From positions 1 to 64,000 of the forward strand of contig NZ_BSTR01000010.1 in assembly GCF_030269645.1 (NCBI RefSeq): a stretch of DNA of 64,000 nt, read 5' to 3'. A model generated the notes under the pieces. It was not told the DNA's origin. It did not search any database and saw nothing but the letters and a program-made list of their open reading frames with translations. This stretch comes from Actinokineospora sp. NBRC 105648 (GTDB taxonomy: Bacteria; Actinomycetota; Actinomycetes; Mycobacteriales; Pseudonocardiaceae). The translations under genes and the position numbers were made by a program. The first letter of the stretch is position 1, and each line of letters opens with the position of its first letter. Shown one piece after another: positions 45,586 to 53,609 of this stretch.

Positions 45586-46383
45586 TCAGTCCTCGGCCAT
45601 CGCCTCGCGCAGCGCGGCCAGGGTCTTCGACAGCAGCCGGGACACGTGCATCTGCGACAGGCCCACCTGCTCGGCGATCTGGGTCTGGGTCAGGTTCCCG
45701 TAGAACCGCAGCAGCAGGATCCGCCGCTCCCGCTCGGGGAGCTGGGCCAGCAGCGGTTGCAGCGTCTCGTGGTACTCCACGCCCGCCAGCGCCTCGTCCT
45801 CCACGCCGAGCCGGTCGGCGACCGAGGCCGAGTTCTCGTCCGGGCCGAGCAGCTCGTCCAACGACTGCGAGCGGTAGGCCGAACCGGCCTCCAGGCCGGC
45901 GTAGATGTCTTCGAGCGGCAGCTCCAAGTGCCGCGCCAGCTCGCTCGGGGTGGGCGCGCGCCCCAGCCGCTGGGAGATCTCACCCGCCGCGGAACTCACC
46001 GCCAGGTGCAGCTCCTTGAGTCTTCGCGGCACCCGCACCGACCAGCTGGTGTCGCGGAAGTGCCTGCGCACCTCGCCCATCACGGTGGGGACCGCGAAGG
46101 ACAGGAAGTCGCTGCCGCGGTCCGGGTCGAACCGGTCCACCGCGTGGATCAGCCCGACTGTGGCGACCTGCAGCAGGTCGTCGTAGGGCTCACCGCGGTT
46201 GGCGAAGCGCTGGGCGATGTGCTGGGCCACCGGCAGGTACCCGGTGACCAGCTTCGACCGCACCAGTTCGCGGCGGAGGTCACCCGGGGGGAGCGCCGCC
46301 AGCTGCTCGAAGAGCGGGGTGAGGTGGGCGTACTCGTCGGAGTCCGCGCGTCTGGTGGTCCCGGCCACCTGCTGCTGCCTCAC
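45586..46383 (-). CDS. sigF: RNA polymerase sigma factor, SigB/SigF/SigG family
   Basis: A 265-residue sigma factor with regions 2 (DDLLQVATVGLIHAVDRFDP), 3 (EISQRLGRAPTPSELARHLE) and 4 (NLTQTQIAEQVGLSQMHVSR). Region 1.1 is absent, as in the general-stress/sporulation SigB/F/G group. Its GTG overlaps the stop of the anti-sigma gene (GTGA), the usfX-sigF arrangement. Promoters of this type have GTTT and GGGTA elements; a GGGTAC lies just upstream of the anti-sigma start near 46876 and might be autoregulatory. Confidence 0.92.
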   Translation of the reverse strand: MRQQQVAGTTRRADSDEYAHLTPLFEQLAALPPGDLRRELVRSKLVTGYLPVAQHIAQRFANRGEPYDDLLQVATVGLIHAVDRFDPDRGSDFLSFAVPTVMGEVRRHFRDTSWSVRVPRRLKELHLAVSSAAGEISQRLGRAPTPSELARHLELPLEDIYAGLEAGSAYRSQSLDELLGPDENSASVADRLGVEDEALAGVEYHETLQPLLAQLPERERRILLLRFYGNLTQTQIAEQVGLSQMHVSRLLSKTLAALREAMAED

Positions 46384-46865
46384 GCGGCCGCCTTCTTCGC
46401 CATGCGGAGCTCGATCGTCAGTTCGGCGAACACGTCCTCATCGGCCACACCGGTGGTCATCGACTCGACGAGCGCGGACAGCAGCGTCCAACCCAGGCCG
46501 CTCTCATCGATCGGTGTCGGGTCGAGGACCGGGACGGAGCAGTGCACGTCCACCCATGCCTCGGCCACGCGCAGCCGCACGGTCAGCGCGCTGAACGGCA
46601 GCGCTCGTCGCACCAGGAGAGTGCACGCCTCGTCCACGGCCAATCGCAGATCGGCCAACGACTCGACGTCGTAGTCCCGGCGCATCGCCACCGCGGCGGT
46701 CATGGTGCGCACGAGTGGCAGCTGGGCCAGGTCCGCGTCCACCCGCAGCTCGACCAGCTCGCCGAGGGTGGGGGCCGCCAGCACGGGGTCGGCCCCGTCC
46801 GGCCGGGATCGCCTCGGGTGCGGCACGGCCGACGGGTGGGTGGGCCGGTGTCGCGCGTCAGTCAC
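46380..46865 (-). CDS. anti-sigma factor, RsbW/UsfX-like ATPase
   Basis: A 161-residue protein with a GHKL/HATPase fold of the SpoIIAB/RsbW type. The N-box-like helix DLRLAVDEACTLLV is present, and the later G boxes are weak (ESGLGWTLLSALV), as in other actinobacterial UsfX proteins. A Pro/Arg-rich N-terminus of about 30 residues precedes the domain. It would hold SigF inactive until a STAS antagonist binds. GTG start at 46865. Confidence 0.85.
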   Translation of the reverse strand: MTDARHRPTHPSAVPHPRRSRPDGADPVLAAPTLGELVELRVDADLAQLPLVRTMTAAVAMRRDYDVESLADLRLAVDEACTLLVRRALPFSALTVRLRVAEAWVDVHCSVPVLDPTPIDESGLGWTLLSALVESMTTGVADEDVFAELTIELRMAKKAAA

Positions 46866-46935
46866 CCGGTTCGGGTACCCAGGACCCGATGGCCCAACCC
46901 ACTTTTCTCACGTTTGCCGGGGCACTCCGCGCGGC

Positions 46936-47181
46936 TCAGAAGATCTTGACGATGCCGAGGAGGCTGACCACGGTCAGGCCTACCACCGCGAGCACCACGA
47001 CCAGGACGAACACCATCGTCACGATCGGCCACGCCCGGCTGGGGTAGTGCGCGCGGCCGGAGAGGCCCTCGGTGGTGCTGCCGGAGTCCGGCGGCGTATC
47101 CCCGGGCCGCACCCCGCCGCCCGGCTCGAGTCCCAGGCCGGGGGTGCGCAGCGGGTCGGGATCCGGTGGCTTGGCCGTCAT
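46936..47181 (-). CDS. DUF6480 small membrane protein
   Basis: An 81-residue protein with the DUF6480 pattern: a Pro/Gly-rich N-terminus (DPLRTPGLGLEPGGGVRPGD, then TPPDSGSTTEGLS) and a single C-terminal membrane helix (VTMVFVLVVVLAVVGLTVV). Function unknown. It lies 70 bases upstream of the anti-sigma gene on the same strand and could be transcribed with it. Confidence 0.8.
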   Translation of the reverse strand: MTAKPPDPDPLRTPGLGLEPGGGVRPGDTPPDSGSTTEGLSGRAHYPSRAWPIVTMVFVLVVVLAVVGLTVVSLLGIVKIF

Positions 47182-47294
47182 CGTGGCTCCTAGCGTTCGA
47201 GGGATCCGTCCGGCTTCCGGCTTACCCGGTACGGCCAGTCCCACACCTCGACGGTCGAGGAGTAGGTCGGGGCCATCGGGGGTAGGTCTGCGGC

Positions 47295-47708
47295 ATGGAT
47301 GAGCCGAATCGCACGGGACAGGAGCGTGACCTGTCCACGGGGGAGCTCGTCGGCAAGCTGGGCGAGCAGGTCTCCCGGCTCGTCCGCGACGAACTCTCCT
47401 TGGCCAAGGTCGAGTTGCGGGAGAAGGGGAAGCAGGCCGGGCTGGGCGCCGCGCTCGGCGGGGCCGCCGGGGTGGTGACCTGGTTCGCGGTGGCCGCGCT
47501 CGTGATCGCCGCCATCGCCGGGCTGGCCGTGGTGCTGCCCACCTGGGCCGCCGCGCTGATCGTGGCGGGCGCGCTGCTGGTGCTTGCCGCGGTGCTGGGC
47601 CTGGTCGCCAAGAACAAGATCGAGCACGCGACGCCGCCCATCCCGGAGCAGGCGATCGACAGCACCCGCCGGGACGTCGAGGTTGTGAAGGAGAGCGCTC
47701 ACCGATGA
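47295..47708 (+). CDS. holin-X superfamily III membrane protein (phage holin family, actinobacterial)
   Basis: A 137-residue protein with an amphipathic N-terminal helix (STGELVGKLGEQVSRLVRDE) and two hydrophobic helices (GVVTWFAVAALVIAAIAGLA, TWAAALIVAGALLVLAAVLG). It matches the DUF1469/holin-X type found with DUF3618 and DUF4235 genes in actinobacteria. Despite the family name it is chromosomal and not part of a phage. It overlaps the next gene by 4 bases. Confidence 0.85.
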   Translation: MDEPNRTGQERDLSTGELVGKLGEQVSRLVRDELSLAKVELREKGKQAGLGAALGGAAGVVTWFAVAALVIAAIAGLAVVLPTWAAALIVAGALLVLAAVLGLVAKNKIEHATPPIPEQAIDSTRRDVEVVKESAHR

Positions 47709-48025
47709 CGAAGCGACCGACCGAGCAGGACACCCTGCGCGCCGACATCGAGCAGGCGCGGGGGGAACTGGCCGACACCGTCGACGCCCTCGTGGCCAAG
47801 ACCGACGTGAAGCGGCGGGTGGGGGAGAAGACCGAGCAGGTCAAGGAGAACCTCGTCGAGCGCGCGCACGAGGCCAAGGGCAAGGTCGACGTGCTCGCGG
47901 GCCAGGCGTCCGACCAGGCCGGGCAGGCCGTCGAGCTGGTCCGGCGCAAGCCGATCCCAGCCGCGATCATCGCCGCCGTGCTCGCGGCGCTGATCGCGCT
48001 GCTGATCCGTCAGCGGAGCAGGTGA
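47705..48025 (+). CDS. DUF3618 membrane-anchored protein
   Basis: A 106-residue DUF3618 protein. The N-terminal motif DTLRADIEQARGELADTVDA is diagnostic. A helical, charged middle part (KVDVLAGQASDQAGQAVELV) leads to one C-terminal membrane helix (IPAAIIAAVLAALIALLI). Likely an envelope-associated helper of the holin-like protein it overlaps (ATGA). Function unknown. Confidence 0.88.
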   Translation: MTKRPTEQDTLRADIEQARGELADTVDALVAKTDVKRRVGEKTEQVKENLVERAHEAKGKVDVLAGQASDQAGQAVELVRRKPIPAAIIAAVLAALIALLIRQRSR

Positions 48026-48028
48026 ACC

Positions 48029-48292
48029 ATGCGACTCCTCTACCGACCGTTGAGCCTGCTCGTGAGTGTCCTGGGTGGACTGTTGGCCACCGCGCTGTTC
48101 AAGCGCGTGTGGAGCGGGGTGTCCGGGGACGAGGAGGCCCCCGAGGCGACCTCGCCGGACCACTCCACCCGCGAGGTGCTGCTGGCCGCGCTGTTGCAAG
48201 GTGCGATCTTCGGCGTCGTGAAGGCGGGTGTCGACCGAGCGGGCGCCAAGGGGTTCCGCAAGCTCACCGGGGAGCACTTGGACGACAAGTGA
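48029..48292 (+). CDS. DUF4235 membrane protein
   Basis: An 87-residue DUF4235 protein with an N-terminal membrane helix (RPLSLLVSVLGGLLATALFK) and a second Ala/Leu-rich helix (REVLLAALLQGAIFGVVKAG). It is 3 bases after the DUF3618 gene and completes the common holin-DUF3618-DUF4235 operon. Function unknown; stress-induced envelope proteins are a reasonable guess given the adjacent SigF genes. Confidence 0.87.
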   Translation: MRLLYRPLSLLVSVLGGLLATALFKRVWSGVSGDEEAPEATSPDHSTREVLLAALLQGAIFGVVKAGVDRAGAKGFRKLTGEHLDDK

Positions 48293-48345
48293 TCGCCACG
48301 TGATCCCCGGCGCGCCGCTCGGTCGGGCCAGTCAGGTCGGCCAGG

Positions 48346-48573
48346 TCAGTCCGGCGGTTCCGGTGTCGTCTCCTCGACGCTGGACACCGCCGTGGTCTGG
48401 TCCGCGGCGAGGTCGACCTCCCGCACTTCCACCGGCACGCTCCCGTGGGTGCCCTTCGTGGCGTACTCCTCCAGTGGCGCGGTGCTGCGGGTCAACAGGT
48501 CGTCCTGGTCGTCTTCTGATTGCTGCTCGTGTTCATTCACCCCGGCGGGGTAACCCGTGTGGTCGTCGGTCAC
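48346..48573 (-). CDS. small acidic protein of unknown function
   Basis: A 75-residue acidic, probably disordered protein (NEHEQQSEDDQDDLLTRS; VSSVEETTPEPPD at the end). No family recognised. Candidate starts are GTG 48573 and GTG 48540; neither has a strong ribosome site. It is kept because the composition and third-position GC look coding and no other frame does. Confidence 0.45.
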   Translation of the reverse strand: MTDDHTGYPAGVNEHEQQSEDDQDDLLTRSTAPLEEYATKGTHGSVPVEVREVDLAADQTTAVSSVEETTPEPPD

Positions 48574-48677
48574 ACCTGGCTCGCGGTGTTGCGTGCGGCG
48601 GTCGCGGGGTAGAGGCTGGCGCCTGGGGACCGGCGGCCTGAGGGGGCACGACACTGCACGAGACGCACCCGACGGCC

Positions 48678-50666
48678 GTGGCCGCGCTCGCCTTCGAGGC
48701 GACACCGGCCATCGTCTGGATGTTCTCCGGCCCGCGGCACCACATCGTCGCCGCCAACCGGATGGCCAGGGCGAGTGTCGGCGACCGCCCGGGCCTGATC
48801 GGCACCCCGGTCCGCGAGGCCGTCCCCGAGGCCGCGGGCCAGGACATCTTCGAACTCCTCGACGAGGTGGCCCGGACCGGGCAGCCGCGGCTCGGGGCCG
48901 AGCGCCGGGTCGTGGTCGACCTGACCGGCGACGGAACACTGGTGGAGGGCTTCTTCACCTACAGCGTCGTGCGCGCCCCGGGCGCCGATGGCACGCCTGT
49001 GCTGATCGCGCACGCCGTCGACGTGACCGCCTCCGTCCAGCAGCGCCGGGCCGCCGAGGTCGAGGTCGCCGAGGTCCGGGCCCGGCTCGACGCCGAGTAC
49101 AAGGTCGGCCTGGAGCTGCAGCGCAGCCTGCTGCCGGTCGGTCTGCCGCTGCTGCCCGATCTGGGCCTGAGCGCGGCCTACGTCCCGGCGGGGCGGTGGC
49201 GCGCCGCGGGCGGCGACTGGTACGACGTCGTCCCGATGCCCGGCGACCGGGTCGGCCTCGTGCTGGGCGACGTGGTGGGCCACGGGCCGACCGCCTCCGG
49301 GGTCATGGGCCAGCTGCGCGCGGTCGCCGCCGAGCGGTTGGTGCGCGGCGGCGCGGTCAGCGAGGTCCTCGACGCGCTCGACGCACTGGCCGAGATGGCG
49401 CCCGACGCGCGCGGCAGCTCGGTGTGCGTAGCGGTGTACGACCGGCTGACCCGCGTCTTGGAGCACGGCACCCGCGGTCACCCGCAGCCGCTCCTGCTCG
49501 CGGCCGACGGCACCACCCGGTTCCTCGACGGCCCGATCGGACCACCGCTGGCCTTCTCGGCGACCGCCTCGGCGGTCGCGTTCACCACGCTGAACCCGGA
49601 GGAGACGCTTGTCTTCTACTCCGACGGCGTGGTCGAGGCCCCCGGCCTGGGCTTCACCGAGGGCCAGGTCCGACTCGCCGAGTGCGTGGCCGAGGTGGCC
49701 CGCGAGCACGCCGACGGCGACCCCCGCGAGCTGGCCGACCGGGTGTGCACTGTGCTGGCGACGACCCTGGTGGACAACGACACCTCCCGCGACGACGTCA
49801 CCGTGCTCGCCGCGACCGTGCTGACCGCGCCCGCGCCGCTGCTGGAGCTGGCTCTGCCCGGCACCCCCGACCAGCTCACCGTGCTGCACCGCGAGCTCGG
49901 CGGCTGGCTCGACGCGCTCGACGCGCACAAGGACGACCGGACCGCCATCGCGCTGTGCGTCGTGGAGGCGGTCACCAACTCCATCGAGCACGGCTACCGC
50001 GACCACAGCGGAACCGTGGCGGTGCACGGCGAGCTCGACGGCGTGGGTGGCGTGGTGGTCACGGTCACCGACTCGGGCACCTGGCGCGAGCCCGCCGAGC
50101 GGTCCCCCTACCGGGGGCGCGGGATGTTGATGATGCGCGAGTGCAGCGACCAGTTGCACGTCGACACCGGCGACGACGGCACTGTCGTGCGGATGCGCCG
50201 GGCCGTGCGCAGACCACCGGTGTCCGCCCCGCGCGCGGAGCCGATCGCGCGGCACAGCCCGGACGCGCGGGTGCGAACCGTGGTCGAGTCGGGTGAGCGC
50301 AACCGGGTCACGGTGTCCGGCGTCGTCGACTCGTCCAACGCCGGTGAGCTGCGCTCGGCCCTGCACGAGGCCGCCCGCAGCGGTTCGGGCGGCTGCTTGG
50401 TGGTGCTCGACGACGTGGAGCTGCTGACCAGCGCCGCCATGCGGGTCCTATACGAACAGGTGGCCGACCTGCGCGGGGTCGGCCGGGAGCTGATCTTGGT
50501 GGCGGCCCCGGACAGCCCGGCGGGCGCTGCGCTGACGGCGAGCGGCCTCGACCAGGTGCTACCGGTGGAGGCCACTGAACCGATCGATGGATCAACGTCA
50601 ATCGATGGGTCAACGCCGATCAGTGGGTCATCGTCAATCGAGGGGTCGATGTCGATCGGTGGATGA
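48678..50666 (+). CDS. SpoIIE-type phosphatase with PAS, HATPase and STAS domains
   Basis: A 662-residue multidomain partner-switching regulator. It has a PAS sensor (1-120, VWMFSGPRHHIVAANRMA), a PP2C/SpoIIE phosphatase (about 140-370, AGGDWYDVVPMPGDRVGL and GDVVGHGP metal ligands), an RsbW-like ATPase (about 385-510, CVVEAVTNSIEHGYRD, GRGMLMM) and a STAS domain (about 525-635) whose Ser lies in LLTSAAMRVL. The last 26 residues are tandem SIDGST-like repeats encoded by the minisatellite. Only a poorly placed GTG (48678) exists; a CTG at 48654 sits 7 bases after AGGGGG and may be the true start. It likely dephosphorylates STAS antagonists upstream of SigF. Confidence 0.92.
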   Translation: MAALAFEATPAIVWMFSGPRHHIVAANRMARASVGDRPGLIGTPVREAVPEAAGQDIFELLDEVARTGQPRLGAERRVVVDLTGDGTLVEGFFTYSVVRAPGADGTPVLIAHAVDVTASVQQRRAAEVEVAEVRARLDAEYKVGLELQRSLLPVGLPLLPDLGLSAAYVPAGRWRAAGGDWYDVVPMPGDRVGLVLGDVVGHGPTASGVMGQLRAVAAERLVRGGAVSEVLDALDALAEMAPDARGSSVCVAVYDRLTRVLEHGTRGHPQPLLLAADGTTRFLDGPIGPPLAFSATASAVAFTTLNPEETLVFYSDGVVEAPGLGFTEGQVRLAECVAEVAREHADGDPRELADRVCTVLATTLVDNDTSRDDVTVLAATVLTAPAPLLELALPGTPDQLTVLHRELGGWLDALDAHKDDRTAIALCVVEAVTNSIEHGYRDHSGTVAVHGELDGVGGVVVTVTDSGTWREPAERSPYRGRGMLMMRECSDQLHVDTGDDGTVVRMRRAVRRPPVSAPRAEPIARHSPDARVRTVVESGERNRVTVSGVVDSSNAGELRSALHEAARSGSGGCLVVLDDVELLTSAAMRVLYEQVADLRGVGRELILVAAPDSPAGAALTASGLDQVLPVEATEPIDGSTSIDGSTPISGSSSIEGSMSIGG

Positions 50667-50867
50667 GGATCGATCGGTGGGTCGACGTCAATCGGTGGAT
50701 CAGACGTCGATCGGTGGATCAGGGTCGATCGGTGGGTCTGCGTCGATTGGTGGGTCAATGTCAATCGATGGACCAGCGTCAATCGATGGACCAGGGTCGA
50801 CCGATGGACCAGGGTCGACCGATGGACCAGGGTCGACCGGTGGACCAGGGTCGACGGGTGGATCAGG
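50582..50867 (+). repeat. 18-bp minisatellite, about 16 copies
   Basis: Tandem units of 18 bases on the pattern TCGATCGATGGACCAGGG run from inside the 3' end of the SpoIIE-type gene, through its stop codon, up to the last base before the convergent LLM-oxidoreductase stop. Five units are coding (SIDGST-like repeats). The stop at 50664-50666 is a single-base variant (TGA for TCA) of the unit. One unit near 50710 is 19 bases long, which shifts the frame of the downstream units. Confidence 0.9.
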
Positions 50868-51839
50868 TCAGGGGGCGGCTTCGCGCAGGGCGGGCAGCAG
50901 CTCCGACTGAGCGACGGCCAAGAACTCGTCCTGGTGGTCCCCGCCGATCTGGAGCAGCGCGATGTCGGTGAAACCGGCCTCCCAGAACGGTGCCACGGCC
51001 TTGACGACGGCGTCGACGTCGGCGCCACAGGGGATGCTCGCCGCCACGTCCTCCGGCCGCACGAACTGCGTGGCGCCCGCGAAGGCCGCGGTCCCCGGCA
51101 GTTCGGCGTTGACCTTCCAGCCGCCGCCGAACCAGCGGAACTGCTCGTGCGCCCTGGCCACCGCCGCGTCGCGGTCGCGGTCCCAGCAGATCGGGATCTG
51201 GCCGATCTTGCGGCTCTCCGCCCGGGCCACCCCGTCCCACGCCTGGCACAGCCCGGGATCGGGCTCGACGGCGACCATGTGGTCGGCCAGCGGTGCCAGC
51301 CGCCCGATCGACTGGTCCCCGGACACCGCGGCGGCGATCGGGACCCGGACGTCCGGCAGGTCCCACAGCTTCGCAGAGTCCACCCGGAAGTGTTGCCCCG
51401 CGTAGTTGACGTACCCACCGTCGAACAGCGCGGAGATGATGTCGAGCGCCTCGACGAGCGACTCGTGCCGCACGTTCACCGGCGGCCAACCGCGGCCGAC
51501 CACGTGCTCGTTGAGGTTCTCGCCCGCACCCACACCAAGGATGAACCGGTTGCCGGACAACAACTGCGTGGTCGCCGCCTGCTGAGCCACTACGGCCGGG
51601 TGATAGCGCGTCGTCGGGCAGGTCACGTACGTCATGAGCTCGACGGCGTCAGTCACCTGGGTGACCGCCCCAAGCACACTCCACGCGTTGGGCGCGTGCC
51701 CCTGCTCGTCCAACCAGGGCGAGAAGTGGTCGCTGACAACCTCGAAGTCAAACCCAGCCACCTCGGCCGCGGGGGCATGGCGAACCAACTCGCGCGGACC
51801 CGCCTGCTCCGTCATCAATGTGTAGCCGAACCTGGTCAC
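50868..51839 (-). CDS. F420-dependent LLM-class oxidoreductase
   Basis: A 323-residue luciferase-like-monooxygenase-fold enzyme of the F420 type related to F420-dependent glucose-6-phosphate dehydrogenase. Matches are VVSDHFSPWLDEQGHAPNAW, TRYHPAVVAQQAATTQLL, GVGAGENLNEHVVGRGWPP and VAAVSGDQSIGRLA-like (AAAVSGDQSIGRLAPLADH). The substrate is unknown. GTG start at 51839. Its stop codon abuts the minisatellite. The upstream region 51840-52033 contains degenerate repeats of TCGGTTCTA-CGCTCGGT type and no gene. Confidence 0.88.
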   Translation of the reverse strand: MTRFGYTLMTEQAGPRELVRHAPAAEVAGFDFEVVSDHFSPWLDEQGHAPNAWSVLGAVTQVTDAVELMTYVTCPTTRYHPAVVAQQAATTQLLSGNRFILGVGAGENLNEHVVGRGWPPVNVRHESLVEALDIISALFDGGYVNYAGQHFRVDSAKLWDLPDVRVPIAAAVSGDQSIGRLAPLADHMVAVEPDPGLCQAWDGVARAESRKIGQIPICWDRDRDAAVARAHEQFRWFGGGWKVNAELPGTAAFAGATQFVRPEDVAASIPCGADVDAVVKAVAPFWEAGFTDIALLQIGGDHQDEFLAVAQSELLPALREAAP

Positions 51840-52033
51840 GGTCCTGTCCTCGTCACTGCCCTGTCACTCTTCACAGCCGCATCCTTCTCACTGTTCTACC
51901 CATCGGCACTACCCCTCGGCGCGCCTCACGTCTCGGTTCTACCGCTCGGTGTGGCCTGCTCGCTCGGCTCGCGTCCCCCATCGGTTCTATCGCTCGGTAC
52001 GCCCCACCCCTTGGCTCTTGCGCTCGGCATGGA

Positions 52034-52447
52034 CTACCCCTCGCGCAGCGCCTCGGCGACCGAGCCGCCCGCCTCGTCGGCGGATTGCCCGCGCAGCTCG
52101 GCCTGAGCCAGCACCGGGTCCACCTCCTCGGGGAACGGGACGTCCTCGCTCTGCCCGACGGCGTTCGTGTCGTCGATGTGCTCGTCGATCCGGTCGGACA
52201 ACTCCGACAACCGCGCCCCCGGCCCCGGCGGCGGGGTGTCGGCGTCCACATCGGGCTCCTCGGCCGCCAGCCGGTGGTCGAGGTCCTCACCCTCCCGCTG
52301 CTCGGCCAGGGTGGTGCCGAACCGGTTCGCCCCCGCCCACCGCTCGGGCGGGTCCATGCCCTCCTCCAAGGGGTCGACCTTGAGGTTGTCCTCGTCGAGG
52401 GACTCGGCGCGACTGATCTCGTCCGCGCGGTAACCATCGGTGCTCAT
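52034..52447 (-). CDS. DUF5709 protein
   Basis: A 137-residue acidic protein with the DUF5709 pattern: DPLEEGMDPPERWAGANRFG, TTLAEQREGEDLDHRLAAEE, PDVD. Probably largely unstructured; function unknown. ATG start at 52447. It is separated from the LLM oxidoreductase gene by about 195 bases of degenerate repeats. Confidence 0.82.
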   Translation of the reverse strand: MSTDGYRADEISRAESLDEDNLKVDPLEEGMDPPERWAGANRFGTTLAEQREGEDLDHRLAAEEPDVDADTPPPGPGARLSELSDRIDEHIDDTNAVGQSEDVPFPEEVDPVLAQAELRGQSADEAGGSVAEALREG

Positions 52448-52923
52448 GGCCGGGACCTACCCTGCCACTGTCCGAGACAAACTCGTCTGACCGCTCAGCA
52501 CCCACAACACCCCTTCCGACACTGCGTGCGCACTCAAGCTCTCCCGCTGTCGGCGCGCGCCGTTGCCACTGTGCCCAGCCAGGCAACCGTCGACCCGACG
52601 AACGACAAGGCTATGCAACACAACCACCGCGACTCTGCCTTCAAGCCCTGGCGACTTGGTTTGGGCGTGGTCAAAACTCGTCGACAAAACATGCCATCAG
52701 GGAGCCTCCCGCTGGGAATTGCCCCATCAGCGGTAGGAGGCAATCAAGTCCACCGAAAGTCTGTCAGGTAGCTGCAGAATAGAAGCGAATATTCGGAGGA
52801 GTAGTTGATTCAGCTCTGGCCTACCTCCTGATCAGGCATTCCAGTATTGGCGCGCCTCGCGCGGTACCACGCCAAGGCACCCGACGCGGCCACGCCGACG
52901 CCCAACGAAAGCGGAAGAACCGG
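52448..52923. other. non-coding region, no recognisable feature
   Basis: These 476 bases are visibly less GC-rich than most of the window, especially 52600-52830. No supported gene, repeat or RNA was seen. A GGAGGAG run at 52795 precedes a very short frame only. Confidence 0.4.
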
Positions 52924-53100
52924 TCAAGACACGCCGTCTTGGAACCCGGTCGGGCAGTCCTCGTGGCACTGGTACACGACGCTATAACCCTGTTGGGCAG
53001 CGCTGACAACGGCGTCATCGTTCGGTAGGAGGAGGTACCCTGATCCAATCGCGAACGCGGCCCCGGTGACCATCAATGTGTTGCGCCAATCAGGCGTCAC
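52924..53100 (-). CDS. small membrane or exported protein, 58 aa
   Basis: A 58-residue frame starting at GTG 53100 with AGGAGA four bases upstream. It has one hydrophobic segment (LMVTGAAFAIGSGYLLLP) and a C-terminal YQCHEDCPTGFQDG with two Cys. Not recognised. The good ribosome site and the hydrophobic segment favour a real gene; low GC and isolation leave doubt. Confidence 0.45.
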   Translation of the reverse strand: MTPDWRNTLMVTGAAFAIGSGYLLLPNDDAVVSAAQQGYSVVYQCHEDCPTGFQDGVS

Positions 53101-53609
53101 AATTCTCCTCACATAGTTTCAGCGCACTACGAGCTTATGCCAATGGATTGTCCGGTCAGCGGCCAGGTCGTTGCGGCACTAGGTCGAAGCGCCGATGCCC
53201 GTGGCCGCGCTGATGTCAGGATCGTGCTGGAACTGATGGGTGTCAGCCGGGCACTGGTCGCCGCCGGCCTGGCCGTGGTGGTCGCGGCGGGGTTGTGGTG
53301 CCTCGTCGGTGTTCCGCACGCCTGGCCTATGCCCCGACACCGGCTGCGCTGCGGTAAGACCCGCTGGGGACCGCATCGACCCCGCAGCAGGTGCTGGCCG
53401 AGCGGGCTGCGCGCCAACCACCGCGGCCGCAGGTAGCACATCGCTTGGCGCCGGTGCTGCTCGACGCGGTGCGGGGCTTGGGGTTCGCGGTGCATCGACC
53501 GTCGCCTGAGGACGTCCGTGGCGCCAAACCCGACGCGAACCGGACAGTGGGTGATGTGGGCGCTGAGCGGGTACTCCTCCGCCAGCAGCGCAACCGAGGA
53601 GGACACCGA
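53101..53609. other. non-coding or decayed region upstream of the carboxylate-amine ligase
   Basis: No convincing gene. A plus-strand frame around 53224-53436 encodes a hydrophobic stretch (ALVAAGLAVVVAAGLWCLVG) followed by an Arg-rich end, and another frame overlaps it. This could be a decayed small membrane protein gene. The last 20 bases hold the GAGGAGG site of the next gene. Confidence 0.35.

Noticed and set aside
47295-48292. Prophage lysis genes
   Set aside because: The holin-like protein sits in the common actinobacterial holin-X/DUF3618/DUF4235 operon, with no phage structural genes around.
50582-50867. Possible CRISPR array
   Set aside because: The 18-bp units are contiguous with no unique spacers and no cas genes are present, so this is a minisatellite.
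52821-53048. Second small minus-strand frame overlapping the 58-aa protein
   Set aside because: Arg/Pro-rich, no ribosome site, and overlapping a better-supported frame.
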